Shown here: positions 1 to 6,680 of the stretch, piece after piece
Numbering within the stretch: the first letter of the stretch is position 1
Layout of the letters: each line of letters begins with the position of its first letter
Assembly (NCBI GenBank): GCA_963636105.1
Contig: CAVHIG010000047.1
Span: forward strand, 1-15,147
Direction: 5' to 3'
Source: CAVHIG01 sp963636105
GTDB taxonomy: Bacteria; Bacillota; Clostridia; Peptostreptococcales; Anaerovoracaceae
Length of the DNA: 15,147 nucleotides
Notes under the pieces: generated by a model
What the model saw: the letters and a program-made list of their open reading frames with translations, nothing else
What the model was told of the DNA's origin: nothing
The model's database searches: none
Position numbers and translations under genes: made by a program

Positions 1-142
1 GGATAGTGAGTGCATCATCGCTGTAAACAAGAATGATACAGCTCCTATCTTCGAGATTGCTGACTATGGTATCACAGGAGACCTGTTCAAGGTAGTACCT
101 GAGCTTATCGCATCCATAAAGGCTGTAAAGGCTGCAAAATAG
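1..142 (+). CDS. etfA: Electron transfer flavoprotein alpha subunit, C-terminal end (partial)
   Basis: Only the last 46 codons are present; the reading frame begins at base 2 and ends at TAG 140-142. The tail reads DSECIIAVNKND, then APIFEIADYGITGDL, then FKVVPELIASIKA. This is the signature end of the FAD-binding C-terminal domain of EtfA, where the Asp/Asn and ADYG residues line the FAD pocket. EtfA pairs with EtfB to pass electrons between acyl-CoA dehydrogenases and other redox partners in the cytoplasm. In clostridia the pair often sits at the end of a bcd-etfBA operon for butyryl-CoA formation, which cannot be seen here. A strong terminator follows 12 bases after the stop, so this is the last gene of its transcript. 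Confidence 0.9.
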   Translation, partial: DSECIIAVNKNDTAPIFEIADYGITGDLFKVVPELIASIKAVKAAK

Positions 143-153
143 AGTATATAAGA

Positions 154-195
154 AAAAGCCCGCCTCAAAATCATGAGGCGGGCTTTTATATTTTT
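154..195 (+). terminator. Rho-independent terminator after etfA
   Basis: A perfect 14-bp stem (AAAAGCCCGCCTCA at 154-167 with TGAGGCGGGCTTTT at 174-187) encloses a 6-base loop. The descending arm ends in TTTT and is followed by a T-rich stretch. It lies directly downstream of the etfA stop and should end that transcript. Confidence 0.93.
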
Positions 196-230
196 TATAC
201 CCGATTTGAATTTGATTGTTTTTTAATCAA

Positions 231-266
231 GGGCAGCTCCTTTTAGCGATTTGGCAGGAGCTGCCC
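231..266. repeat. 10-bp inverted repeat, possible terminator on either strand
   Basis: GGGCAGCTCC (231-240) pairs perfectly with GGAGCTGCCC (257-266) around a 16-base loop. It lies in the gap between etfA and the convergent nitroreductase gene. On the plus strand it follows a TTTTTT run rather than preceding one, so it is a weak candidate intrinsic terminator. Its position at a convergent junction fits a transcript-end structure. Confidence 0.55.
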
Positions 267-275
267 CGGTTCTTA

Positions 276-317
276 CATGGCCGCAGCCTCGGAGAGAATT
301 TGCAGGCTGCGGCCATG
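276..317 (-). terminator. 14-bp inverted repeat just downstream of the nitroreductase gene
   Basis: CATGGCCGCAGCCT (276-289) pairs perfectly with AGGCTGCGGCCATG (304-317) around a 14-base loop. It sits 27 bases past the minus-strand stop codon of the nitroreductase gene. There is no U-tract after the stem on the minus strand, so it may act as an mRNA 3'-end stabiliser or a Rho-assisted or bidirectional terminator rather than a textbook intrinsic one. Confidence 0.55.
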
Positions 318-344
318 AAAAAGAACTTTAGCTTGAGCTATTGA

Positions 345-998
345 TTAGTCTACAAAGGTGTAGATCTCTTCGAGATCCTTTCGTTTTGTGCTTACCTGTG
401 GCTCCCTTGGTACGCCGATGGACAATATAGCTGCCATGAACCAGCCCGGCTTTTCAAAGCCTATCTCCCTGGCAAGAAGCTCCGCGACAGCGTCAGCTCC
501 GTAATTTGGACTTGACAGCCAGCATGCGCCATAGCCGAGCTCTGTAGCCTTGAGCATAAAGTGCTCAATTCCGGCGCCGAGTCCCTGCATAGAAGGGCTC
601 TTGCGAGGGTCATCCACAAGCAGCGTGTCTATGCCTGACGCGACACATTCCGCATAGCCATTTGGACGATATTCTGTGGTAAATACTACCGCAAGCGCAG
701 GGGCTCTCCCCGCAAAACGTGTGACATAAGCATAGCTCTTTCTAAACTTCTCGGCGCTTTCCGGGCTTTTTGGCTCCATCATTTTAGCTATAGCCTCATT
801 TGCGCCCTTTATGGCCTCCATTACCTTTGCTATCAATTCCTTATTTTTTATGATCACAAAGTGCCAATTCTGTATATTGTGTCCGGATGGCGCAAGCCTT
901 GCGGCCTTGACCATCTCAAGCAAAGCTTCCTTTGGCACATCCTCGTCAGTATACTTTCTGACGCTGTGCCTTTTTTCAAACACTTCCTGTAATTCCAT
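345..998 (-). CDS. Nitroreductase-family FMN oxidoreductase
   Basis: This is a 217-residue protein of the nitroreductase fold, which uses FMN and NAD(P)H to reduce nitro groups, quinones or other small acceptors in the cytoplasm; the true substrate is unknown. Visible family marks are the N-terminal FMN-phosphate motif RHSVRKYTDEDV (about residues 9-20), the APSGHNIQNWHF segment (about 37-48) and the glycine-rich GLGAGIEHFMLKATELG stretch with GACW after it. The start was set at ATG 998-996 because AAAGGGGA lies 6-13 bases upstream; a longer frame with an ATG at 1070 has a basic, non-homologous extension and no good ribosome site. A sigma-A type promoter and a structured leader of about 160 bases precede it. 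It appears monocistronic, with inverted repeats after the stop. Family call is secure, substrate is not. Confidence 0.88.
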   Translation of the reverse strand: MELQEVFEKRHSVRKYTDEDVPKEALLEMVKAARLAPSGHNIQNWHFVIIKNKELIAKVMEAIKGANEAIAKMMEPKSPESAEKFRKSYAYVTRFAGRAPALAVVFTTEYRPNGYAECVASGIDTLLVDDPRKSPSMQGLGAGIEHFMLKATELGYGACWLSSPNYGADAVAELLAREIGFEKPGWFMAAILSIGVPREPQVSTKRKDLEEIYTFVD

Positions 999-1085
999 AT
1001 AAAAATCCCCTTTCCGTCTTTTCATCTTTACGCCGCCTCGCGCCGGCAAAAGTAATCTGAAGTCTTTCATCTGCTGCTTCGGGGT

Positions 1086-1157
1086 TTGACCGCTCAGTCA
1101 ACTCAATGCTCATTACTCCGAAGCTTTGGCAACACACACCAAAGGGTGAGCGTTGCC
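1086..1157 (-). ncRNA. Structured 5' leader of the nitroreductase gene (unassigned)
   Basis: In the leader, TTGAC/GTCAA (1086-1090 with 1097-1101) forms one small hairpin. A second compound hairpin pairs GCTCA with TGAGC (1108-1112/1147-1151) and CTTTGG with CCAAAG (1124-1129/1139-1144). The arm GGCAAC (1128-1133) can instead pair with GTTGCC (1152-1157), which would compete with the compound hairpin. I do not recognise a known riboswitch class. The pairing is seen directly; any switching role is inference. Confidence 0.35.
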
Positions 1158-1166
1158 TGCATGAAG

Positions 1167-1196
1167 AGTATACTATCACAAGCCTTCAGGTGTCAA
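1167..1196 (-). promoter_or_regulatory. Sigma-A type promoter for the nitroreductase gene
   Basis: On the minus strand, TTGACA (1196-1191) is a perfect -35 box. An 18-bp spacer separates it from TATACT (1172-1167) as the -10. Transcription would start near 1160, leaving a leader of about 160 bases that contains the hairpins at 1086-1157. Confidence 0.7.
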
Positions 1197-1363
1197 GACA
1201 GTAAGCCTTCACACCTTTTTATCATGGCAACAATAAAAACTTATAATCAGAAAGCGTAGATAGATATAAGAAAAGCTTATATCCATGCGCCAATCGGTCA
1301 GGCTGTGAATTCCGAAATGGACGGATAATAGCTTTGGCAGGACGAAAAAAGGCGCGGGCAAAA
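1197..1363. other. Intergenic stretch with one small hairpin, no gene seen
   Basis: This is the far part of the 365-base gap between the two minus-strand genes. It holds an 8-bp inverted repeat GATATAAG/CTTATATC (1263-1270/1276-1283) with a 5-base loop. The GCCCGCGCC-TTTTTT run on the minus strand shortly after the DUF1836 stop lacks a convincing stem. I see no gene, RNA or repeat that I can name. Confidence 0.5.
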
Positions 1364-1909
1364 TTAGTCAGGAGTCTTCTCAATGGGCATGTCACGCATG
1401 AGTATGAGACGGTCGACAAGGACGCAATTTGCGAATGCCGCGAGTATGGCTTTCATTGTGGAAACTTCGCGGGGTTCGTCCTCGTCCGTAAAGAGTGCGT
1501 CAGGAGCGGGAGCGTTTTCTATCGCGGGGTAAAATGCGCGACGCAGCGCTCTCTCAAGCTCCTCGCAGAAGAGGTTGTAGCCGTCCTCCACAGAGACAAT
1601 GCGGCGCATGATGCTTATGGAGACGCCGATCTCCGATATGCTCATGATTCTCTTGAAGGTGCAGATTACGAAAAGGTAGGCAAGGTGCGTGCGGTTGTAT
1701 TTCTTTTTCTTGGGCGCAGGCAGTACGTCCTGCTTGACGTAGTTGTTTATCATGCTGGCGGTGATGATGGGTGCGTCGTCCTTGGAAAATACGGACAGAC
1801 TGTTTTGCAGGATGTATACGACCTGATCGATGTAGAGGTCAATCTCCGGCAGCTCATTCCATCTCGGGCAGCGGTAATTCAGTAAATCTTCGGCATTTAT
1901 CTTTATCAT
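1364..1909 (-). CDS. DUF1836 protein, probable DNA-binding regulator
   Basis: This 181-residue protein matches the Firmicutes DUF1836 family by its conserved segments: NYRCPRWNELPEIDLYIDQV near the N-terminus, ITASMINNYVKQ followed by a basic PKKKKYNRTHLAYL segment, and ICTFKRIMSISEI. The middle part resembles a MerR-like winged helix-turn-helix, so a transcriptional role is likely, but no target or ligand is known to me. The start was placed at ATG 1909-1907, where GGAG lies 10 bases upstream; the frame extends back to an ATG at 2005 but those codons are cysteine-rich, non-conserved and lie across the predicted promoter. It is divergent from the acyl-CoA ligase gene, with both promoters in the shared gap, so it might regulate that neighbour (inference). 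Confidence 0.82.
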   Translation of the reverse strand: MIKINAEDLLNYRCPRWNELPEIDLYIDQVVYILQNSLSVFSKDDAPIITASMINNYVKQDVLPAPKKKKYNRTHLAYLFVICTFKRIMSISEIGVSISIMRRIVSVEDGYNLFCEELERALRRAFYPAIENAPAPDALFTDEDEPREVSTMKAILAAFANCVLVDRLILMRDMPIEKTPD

Positions 1910-1986
1910 GGCTGAAATTCTCCATTCCGCCGCCATTTTGCAGGCGGCACAAATAGTTGCGCAATGTTTTCTTAAATTCATCACAT

Positions 1987-2015
1987 ATTCTACCACTTTT
2001 CCCATCTCCGGTCAA
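1987..2015 (-). promoter_or_regulatory. Sigma-A type promoter for the DUF1836 gene
   Basis: On the minus strand TTGACC (2015-2010) and TAGAAT (1992-1987) are separated by exactly 17 bp. The start point would lie near 1980, giving a leader of about 70 bases to the chosen ATG at 1909. This supports the shorter start of that gene, because the upstream ATG at 2005 would fall inside the promoter. Confidence 0.7.
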
Positions 2016-2080
2016 TTGACAATGTCATCCAAAACCAAGACAAAAACCGCCCGGCAGCCGCAAGTTATTTTTAAAAGCTA

Positions 2081-2109
2081 TTGACGTGTTTATCAAAATA
2101 ACTTATAAT
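2081..2109 (+). promoter_or_regulatory. Sigma-A type promoter for the acyl-CoA ligase gene
   Basis: TTGACG (2081-2086) and a perfect TATAAT (2104-2109) are 17 bp apart. The predicted start near 2116 lies about 60 bases ahead of the ATG at 2179. It is divergent from the DUF1836 promoter, the two -35 boxes being about 65 bp apart. Confidence 0.85.
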
Positions 2110-2178
2110 GGTTTGGAAAACCAGATGTGATATAGATTTGAAAAAGTATACATAAATACACAACAGGAGAAAGTGAAA

Positions 2179-3981
2179 ATGATAAACGGTAAAAAATACA
2201 AGAAAAATTACCCATATAATAATGTAGAGAAAATCACAAGCGTAAGAGAGCTGATGGACAAGGCCGTAGCAGCGGCGGGCGATCAGCCGGCATTTAAATA
2301 CAAGGAAAACAAGGAGATAAAGACCGTCACATACAGAGAATTCCAAAACGATATCTTCTGCCTGGGCACCGGCCTTTCAAATCTCGGTGTAATCAGCAGC
2401 CACGTGGCCTGCATCGGCGAAAACAGCTACAAGTGGCTCGTGGTCTATCTTACAATGCTGCAGACAAACGGCGTCTTTGTCCCTATCGACAAGGAGCTTC
2501 CGCTTCAGGATATCATAAATGTCCTCGCGGACAGCGACAGCGAGGTGCTCTTCTACTCCGCGAAGTACGAAAAATGGATACCCGAAATCATGGCAGCCCT
2601 GCCGCGGATGAAGTATTTTGTGGCATTTGGCGAGGAAAAGGCAGCTGAAGGAGAAGCGAGCCTTGCGGGCGCAAGCTTTGCCGATGCGGAAACTGCCGGG
2701 GCTTCGGGAGACGCGGACGTTTCCGCAAAACGCCGCAGTTTCCGCGAAATAATGGAAAAGGGCAAAACGCTCTACCAGGGCGGCGATACGAGCTACACTT
2801 CCATAAAGACAGAGCTCACGACAATGAGGATGCTTGTATACACTTCAGGGACGACCGGCATGGCAAAGGGCGTCATGCTGTCGGAGAAAAATCTGGTGGC
2901 TGTGGCCTACGACGGGCTGCGGACATCGACTGTGTATACAAGATGTCTGTCGGTGCTGCCTTATCATCACACATACGAGGGCGTCGCGGGGATTTTGGTG
3001 TCGCTGCATAAGCATGCGTGCATTTGCATAAATGAGAGCCTCAAGGCGGTGCTCAAGAACATGCAGCTTTATAAGCCTGACTATATCTATCTGGTGCCGG
3101 CGTTTGTGGAAATTTTTTACAAGAGAATCTGGTCAAACGCGCACGAAAGCGGCAAGGACAAGACGCTGGCGCGCATGATGAAGCTGAGCAATTTCCTTAG
3201 AAAATTCCACATCGACCTGCGCGGAGTCTTCTTTAAGTCCATTCACGAGGCCTTTGGCGGCAATCTGATCAAGATCGTATCGGGCGGCGCGCCTATCAGG
3301 CCGGAGCTTGGGGAGTTTTTCGACGCTATCGGCATCAATCTCATAAATGGCTACGGGATTACGGAATGCTCGCCGCTTGTGAGCGCAAACCGCGATTATT
3401 TCAACGATTGCGCGACGGTCGGGGTGAAGATTCCGTGCATTGACATCAAATTCGAGGATATCGACGGCGAGGGAAACGGCGAGATTTGCGTAAAGGGCGA
3501 CATTGTAATGCTGGGTTATTACAAGAATCCGGAGCTCACGGCGGAGGTGCTTTCGCCGGATGGCTGGTTTAAGACGGGCGACTACGGTCACATGAACGAC
3601 AAGGGCCAGCTTGTGATTACGGGCCGCAAGAAGAATATCATCGTGCTCGACAACGGCAAAAATATCTTCCCGGAGGAGCTGGAAAACTACATTATGAATA
3701 TCCCATACATAGGGGAAGTAGTGGTGCGCGGCATCAAGGGCAAGGATGGCGGCGAGACGGGGCTTATGGCCGAGGTCTATCTGAGCGAGGAAAAGCTTGC
3801 GGAGGCGACGCTTGCCGATGGCAGGAAGCTTTGCGCGCTTTCGATGGAGGAGCTTAAAAAGCAGGTGTCAAAGGACATTTCAAGGGAGTGCGAGAAACTG
3901 CCTGTGTATAAGCAAATTACGAGGGTTTGCCTCAGGGACAAGGCTTTCGATAAGACGACGACGAATAAAATCAAAAGGTAA
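2179..3981 (+). CDS. Long-chain fatty acid-CoA ligase-type AMP-forming synthetase
   Basis: This 600-residue enzyme of the ANL (acyl-adenylate-forming) family activates a carboxylate with ATP to an acyl-AMP and then to a thioester, most likely acyl-CoA. Visible motifs are the phosphate-binding LVYTSGTTGMAKG (about residue 219), YGITECSP (392), GWFKTGDYG (462) with the ribose-binding Asp, and the hinge GRKKNIIVLDNGKNIFPEEL (482), where the C-terminal domain pivots. The C-terminal KTTTNKIKR holds the likely catalytic Lys. AGGAG at 2165-2169 is spaced 9 bases from ATG 2179, but only 3 from an in-frame GTG at 2173, so the ATG is preferred. Residues about 152-189 form an alanine/glycine/acid-rich insertion that carries an 11-bp inverted repeat in its DNA. 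The gene appears to be a single-gene transcript. Chain-length preference cannot be read from sequence. Confidence 0.9.
   Translation: MINGKKYKKNYPYNNVEKITSVRELMDKAVAAAGDQPAFKYKENKEIKTVTYREFQNDIFCLGTGLSNLGVISSHVACIGENSYKWLVVYLTMLQTNGVFVPIDKELPLQDIINVLADSDSEVLFYSAKYEKWIPEIMAALPRMKYFVAFGEEKAAEGEASLAGASFADAETAGASGDADVSAKRRSFREIMEKGKTLYQGGDTSYTSIKTELTTMRMLVYTSGTTGMAKGVMLSEKNLVAVAYDGLRTSTVYTRCLSVLPYHHTYEGVAGILVSLHKHACICINESLKAVLKNMQLYKPDYIYLVPAFVEIFYKRIWSNAHESGKDKTLARMMKLSNFLRKFHIDLRGVFFKSIHEAFGGNLIKIVSGGAPIRPELGEFFDAIGINLINGYGITECSPLVSANRDYFNDCATVGVKIPCIDIKFEDIDGEGNGEICVKGDIVMLGYYKNPELTAEVLSPDGWFKTGDYGHMNDKGQLVITGRKKNIIVLDNGKNIFPEELENYIMNIPYIGEVVVRGIKGKDGGETGLMAEVYLSEEKLAEATLADGRKLCALSMEELKKQVSKDISRECEKLPVYKQITRVCLRDKAFDKTTTNKIKR
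2686..2745. repeat. 11-bp inverted repeat inside the ligase insertion
   Basis: GCGGAAACTGC (2686-2696) and its exact reverse complement GCAGTTTCCGC (2735-2745) flank 38 bases. Inside is a further small dyad GCGGA/TCCGC (2713-2717/2722-2726). The region encodes the low-complexity, probably surface-exposed insertion of the ligase. The same 11-base word recurs at 6500, 10468 and 13548. Confidence 0.6.
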
Positions 3982-4026
3982 TATGCGAAATGAGCTCGGA
4001 GGCTTTTCCGAGCTCATTTCGCATAT
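3981..4026. terminator. 20-bp perfect palindrome, bidirectional transcript end
   Basis: ATATGCGAAATGAGCTCGGA (3981-4000) pairs with its exact complement at 4007-4026 around a 6-base loop (GGCTTT). It starts in the last base of the ligase stop codon, and on the minus strand it contains the last codons and the stop of the RelE fragment. No long T-run follows on the plus strand. The position between convergent frames and the stem strength support a two-way terminator. Confidence 0.75.
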
Positions 4027-4139
4027 TCATATATTCTGTTTCTATATCCCGCATCAATGGAAATGAGAACAAGTCGGTCGTCCTGTATATCCGCTATGAG
4101 TCGATAGTCCCCAATCCGATATCGCCACTTCCTTTCGTA
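4014..4139 (-). pseudogene. RelE/ParE-type toxin, C-terminal remnant
   Basis: On the minus strand an open stretch of 41 codons ends at TGA 4016-4014 and reads ERKWRYRIGDYRLIADIQDD, then RLVLISIDAGYRNRIYEYAK. This is the hallmark C-terminal half of RelE/StbE-family mRNA interferase toxins (WRYRIGDYR strand, then the hydrophobic strand and the GYRNRIY end that carries catalytic basic and aromatic residues). A full toxin has about 85-90 residues. Here the frame is closed by TAA at 4142-4140 immediately upstream; there is no start codon, no N-terminal helices and no antitoxin gene nearby. It is therefore a decayed relic, with its 3' end embedded in the 20-bp palindrome. The family call rests on motif recognition by eye. 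Confidence 0.75.
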
Positions 4140-4144
4140 TTATA

Positions 4145-4173
4145 ATTCTACTACACGTGTGTGAAATTGCCAA
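4145..4173 (-). promoter_or_regulatory. Possible promoter facing the RelE remnant
   Basis: On the minus strand TTGGCA (4173-4168) and TAGAAT (4150-4145) are 17 bp apart. The -35 overlaps a 17-base dyad, TGAAATTG-C-CAATTTCA (4162-4178), which could be an operator. It would start transcription almost at the first surviving codon of the toxin fragment, so it may be chance or a leftover of the lost locus. Confidence 0.3.
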
Positions 4174-4217
4174 TTTCATGCCCTGCAAAAAAAGTTTAAA
4201 AAAATGCAAAAAAGGCC

Positions 4218-4246
4218 TTGCGTAATATTGAAAAATGGTGTATATT
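4218..4246 (+). promoter_or_regulatory. Promoter for the binding-protein/argG transcript
   Basis: TTGCGT (4218-4223) and TATATT (4241-4246) are separated by 17 bp. The spacer and surroundings closely match the promoter at 13167-13195: both run TTGCRT, 17 bases ending in AAAAAYGGTG or a near match, then TATATTTAT. It leads into a long AT-rich leader of about 155 bases before the lipoprotein gene. Confidence 0.72.
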
Positions 4247-4278
4247 TATAACCGTTGTTGATAGATTATGCAAAACAA

Positions 4279-4293
4279 CGAATAAATATGCAT
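4279..4293 (+). promoter_or_regulatory. Possible arginine-repressor (ArgR/AhrC) operator
   Basis: CGAATAAATATGCAT resembles the Firmicutes ARG-box half pattern TGAATAAATATTCA with two mismatches, and lies about 33 bases past the -10. A related AT-rich site, CGTAAATATATGC, sits at 13209-13221 after the twin promoter. ArgR control fits the arginine genes downstream, but the match is imperfect and made by eye. Confidence 0.25.
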
Positions 4294-4406
4294 GACGATA
4301 CGACAATAAGAAAGCCTGTTTGAGGGCGCAATAAAAACGTAAAAAGAAAAGTGAAATCTAAAAAAGTAAAAGAACGAAAGAAAAAATCAAAAAAGGAGAA
4401 AGAAAA

Positions 4407-5219
4407 ATGAGCAATAAGTTAAAGAAGTTTTTAGCAATGGGTCTTATGAGTGTGATGGTACTTAGCCTTGCAGCCTGCGGCGGCAGCGCAGACGGCGAAA
4501 GCACGGAGACAGAGGGCGGAAGCGAAAGCAGCGAAGTTACCACATACACCGCGGTTACAGAAGCTACATTTCCACCGTTTGATACAGTAGATGAGGAGAC
4601 AGGCGAAATCATCGGCTTCGATATGGACCTCATGAACGCAATCGCAGAGGACCAGGGCTTTGCGGTAGAATACGTGGATATGGAATTTGATTCACTCATC
4701 CCGGCTCTTCAGGCAGGAAATGGAGACATCATCACAGCAGGTATGAATGCAGAGGATCCTGAGAGACAGGAAAAGGTAGACTTCTCAGATACATATTATG
4801 ATTCCGCGCTCGTAGTTGTTGTAAAGGAAGATAATGAGACAATCACTTCAATCGATGATTTGACAGCTGATATGAAGGTTGCAAGCCAGATCGGTACAAC
4901 AGGCGCAGAAGAGGTAAATGCTCTCGCAGAGGCAGGCACTATCAAAGAAGCAATCATCCTGAACGGTTTCGATACTTGCATGCTGCAGCTCATAAACGGA
5001 GACATTCAGGCAGTTATCATCGACAAGCCGGTAGCACAGGCTTATATGAATAAGCAGGCTGGCAATGTAAAGATGGTAGGTGAGCCGCTCAACGCTGAAT
5101 CCTACGGCTTCGCAGTACAGAAGGGCAACACTGAGCTCCTCGAGAAGATCAACACAGGTCTGCAGAACATGAAGGACAATGGCACTTACGATGAGCTCAT
5201 CGAAAAGTGGTTCAACTAA
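4407..5219 (+). CDS. Amino-acid ABC transporter substrate-binding lipoprotein
   Basis: This 270-residue extracellular binding protein of family 3 (SBP_bac_3) captures a polar amino acid for import. A lipoprotein signal peptide is clear: KLKKF, a hydrophobic core, then lipobox LAAC with Cys24 as the lipidation site, followed by a Gly/Ser/Glu linker to about residue 45. Family marks are the opening TEATFPPFDTVDEETGEIIG, GFDMDLMNAIAE, the substrate-carboxylate loop DIITAGMNAEDPERQEKVDF, and QIGTTGAEEV. A Shine-Dalgarno AGGAG lies about 8 bases before ATG. The matching permease and ATPase are about 8 kb downstream behind arginine genes with a twin promoter. argG follows after 45 bases without a terminator, so this gene and argG are probably cotranscribed. 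Arginine, or another amino acid tied to it, is the likely ligand, from context only. Confidence 0.88.
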   Translation: MSNKLKKFLAMGLMSVMVLSLAACGGSADGESTETEGGSESSEVTTYTAVTEATFPPFDTVDEETGEIIGFDMDLMNAIAEDQGFAVEYVDMEFDSLIPALQAGNGDIITAGMNAEDPERQEKVDFSDTYYDSALVVVVKEDNETITSIDDLTADMKVASQIGTTGAEEVNALAEAGTIKEAIILNGFDTCMLQLINGDIQAVIIDKPVAQAYMNKQAGNVKMVGEPLNAESYGFAVQKGNTELLEKINTGLQNMKDNGTYDELIEKWFN

Positions 5220-5264
5220 TAGGTAAAAAGAGAAAGTATAAGCGCTTAGCTTAGGGAGAAAAAA

Positions 5265-6485
5265 ATGGACAAGTCAAACATCAAAAAAGTAGTACTCGCA
5301 TATTCAGGCGGACTGGATACATCGATAATCATTCCTTGGCTCAAGGAAAACTACAACAACCCTGAAATCATCGCAGTTGCCGGCAACGTAGGCCAGGCAG
5401 ACGAGCTTGAAGGCCTCGAGGAAAAGGCCATCGCTACAGGCGCAAGCAAGCTCATCGTAGCTGATCTTGTAGACGAAATGGTAGACGAAATCATAGTTCC
5501 TGCCATGAAGATGGACGCAAAATATGAGACATACCTCCTCGGCACAGCCTTTGCGCGTCCTGTAATCGGCAAAAAGCTCGCTGAGATAGCTCTTGCAGAA
5601 GGCGCGGACGCAATCGTACACGGCGCTACAGGCAAGGGCAATGACCAGGTAAGATTTGAGCTTGCCATCAAGCGCTTTGCTCCAAATATGAAGATAATCG
5701 CACCTTGGCGCGAGTGGGACATCAAGTCCAGAGAAGAAGAAATCGACTATGCAGAGGCCCACAACGTGCCGCTCAAGATAAATCGTGAGACAAACTACTC
5801 AAAGGACAAGAACCTGTGGCACCTGAGCCATGAGGGTCTCGATCTTGAGGATCCTGCAAATGAGCCAGATTATGACAAGCCGGGCTTCCTCGAAATGGGC
5901 GTATCCCCTGCAAAGGCACCGGATGCTCCGACATATGTTACAATCGACTTCGAAGCCGGCGCTCCTGTCGCTGTAGACGGCGAAAAGATGAAGGCCAGCA
6001 AGATCATAGAAAAGCTCAATGAGCTGGGCGGCGCAAACGGCATAGGCATCATCGACATCGTCGAAAACAGACTCGTCGGCATGAAGGATCGCGGAGTATA
6101 CGAGACTCCGGGAGGCACAATCCTCTATTTTGCACATGAGCAGCTCGAAATGCTGACTGTAGACAGAGACACACTCCACGAGAAGCAGAAGCTCGCAGTC
6201 GTAATGGCCGACCAAATCTACTACGGCAAGTGGTACTCTCCTCTTACGGAAGCTCTCGTAGCCTTCGCAAACGAGTCAAACAAATACGTGACAGGCTCAG
6301 TAAAGCTCAAGCTCTACAAGGGCAACATCATCCCGGCAGGCACTACAAGCCCATACTCACTCTACAGTGAGAATCTCGTAACATTCGGCGAGAGTGATTA
6401 TGACCAGGCACAGGCTGCAGGCTTTATCAATCTTTGGGGTCTGCCTACAAAGGTACAGGCGCTCAGAGAGCAGGGCCTCCTGTAG
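5265..6485 (+). CDS. argG: Argininosuccinate synthase
   Basis: This 406-residue enzyme joins citrulline and aspartate with ATP to argininosuccinate, the penultimate step of arginine synthesis in the cytoplasm. It opens with the ATP-pyrophosphatase P-loop AYSGGLDTS (residues 12-20) and carries GNVGQ, HGATGKGNDQVRFE, APWREW and KDKNLWHLSHEG, all standard for the family, and its length is normal. AGGGAG sits 8-13 bases ahead of ATG. It follows the ABC binding-protein gene by 45 bases with no terminator and is itself followed, after a gap, by a terminator at 6588, so it closes that transcript. No argH is present in this window; the last step must be encoded elsewhere. Confidence 0.96.
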   Translation: MDKSNIKKVVLAYSGGLDTSIIIPWLKENYNNPEIIAVAGNVGQADELEGLEEKAIATGASKLIVADLVDEMVDEIIVPAMKMDAKYETYLLGTAFARPVIGKKLAEIALAEGADAIVHGATGKGNDQVRFELAIKRFAPNMKIIAPWREWDIKSREEEIDYAEAHNVPLKINRETNYSKDKNLWHLSHEGLDLEDPANEPDYDKPGFLEMGVSPAKAPDAPTYVTIDFEAGAPVAVDGEKMKASKIIEKLNELGGANGIGIIDIVENRLVGMKDRGVYETPGGTILYFAHEQLEMLTVDRDTLHEKQKLAVVMADQIYYGKWYSPLTEALVAFANESNKYVTGSVKLKLYKGNIIPAGTTSPYSLYSENLVTFGESDYDQAQAAGFINLWGLPTKVQALREQGLL

Positions 6486-6499
6486 GAATTGGGGTTTTT

Positions 6500-6510
6500 G
6501 CGGAAACTGC
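6500..6510 (+). repeat. Copy of the 11-bp word GCGGAAACTGC (intergenic)
   Basis: An exact copy lies in the argG-argF gap, followed by GGGGC. The same word occurs at 2686 and 10468 (plus) and as its complement at 2735 and 13548. This copy is outside any gene, so shared peptide sequence cannot explain it. Confidence 0.5.
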
Positions 6511-6587
6511 GGGGCGTAGCGTACTTCGAGAGTTCTTGCTTTCAGCCGGCGCAGCAAACGCAAACATAAAAAGCACAAGAAATACGC

Positions 6588-6621
6588 AAATGGCCTATAT
6601 TAAACCTATAGGCCATTTTTT
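6588..6621 (+). terminator. Rho-independent terminator after argG
   Basis: AAATGGCCTATA (6588-6599) pairs perfectly with TATAGGCCATTT (6607-6618) around a 7-base loop, and the stem runs directly into a T-tract. It lies about 100 bases past the argG stop and separates the argG transcript from argF. Confidence 0.9.
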
Positions 6622-6633
6622 AAAAAAGTATAC

Positions 6634-6680
6634 ATTTGCAAACTACCTTTGAAGCTTTGGGTGGTAGCTGTTTTGCAAAT
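6634..6680 (+). promoter_or_regulatory. Inverted repeat and possible promoter region of argF
   Basis: ATTTGCAAA (6634-6642) and TTTGCAAAT (6672-6680) form a 9-bp dyad, with an inner CTACC/GGTAG (6643-6647/6663-6667) pairing. A candidate promoter, TTGGGT (6657-6662), 17 bp, TAAAAT (6680-6685), overlaps it, so the two outer arms may be an operator pair rather than an RNA stem. A GGGTGGTA stretch is reminiscent of a T-box, but the rest of a T-box is missing. Confidence 0.4.

Noticed and set aside
1334..1885. Open frame of 183 codons on the plus strand opposite the DUF1836 gene
   Set aside because: The minus-strand product has clear family motifs and its own promoter; the plus frame has no ribosome site and no recognisable motif.
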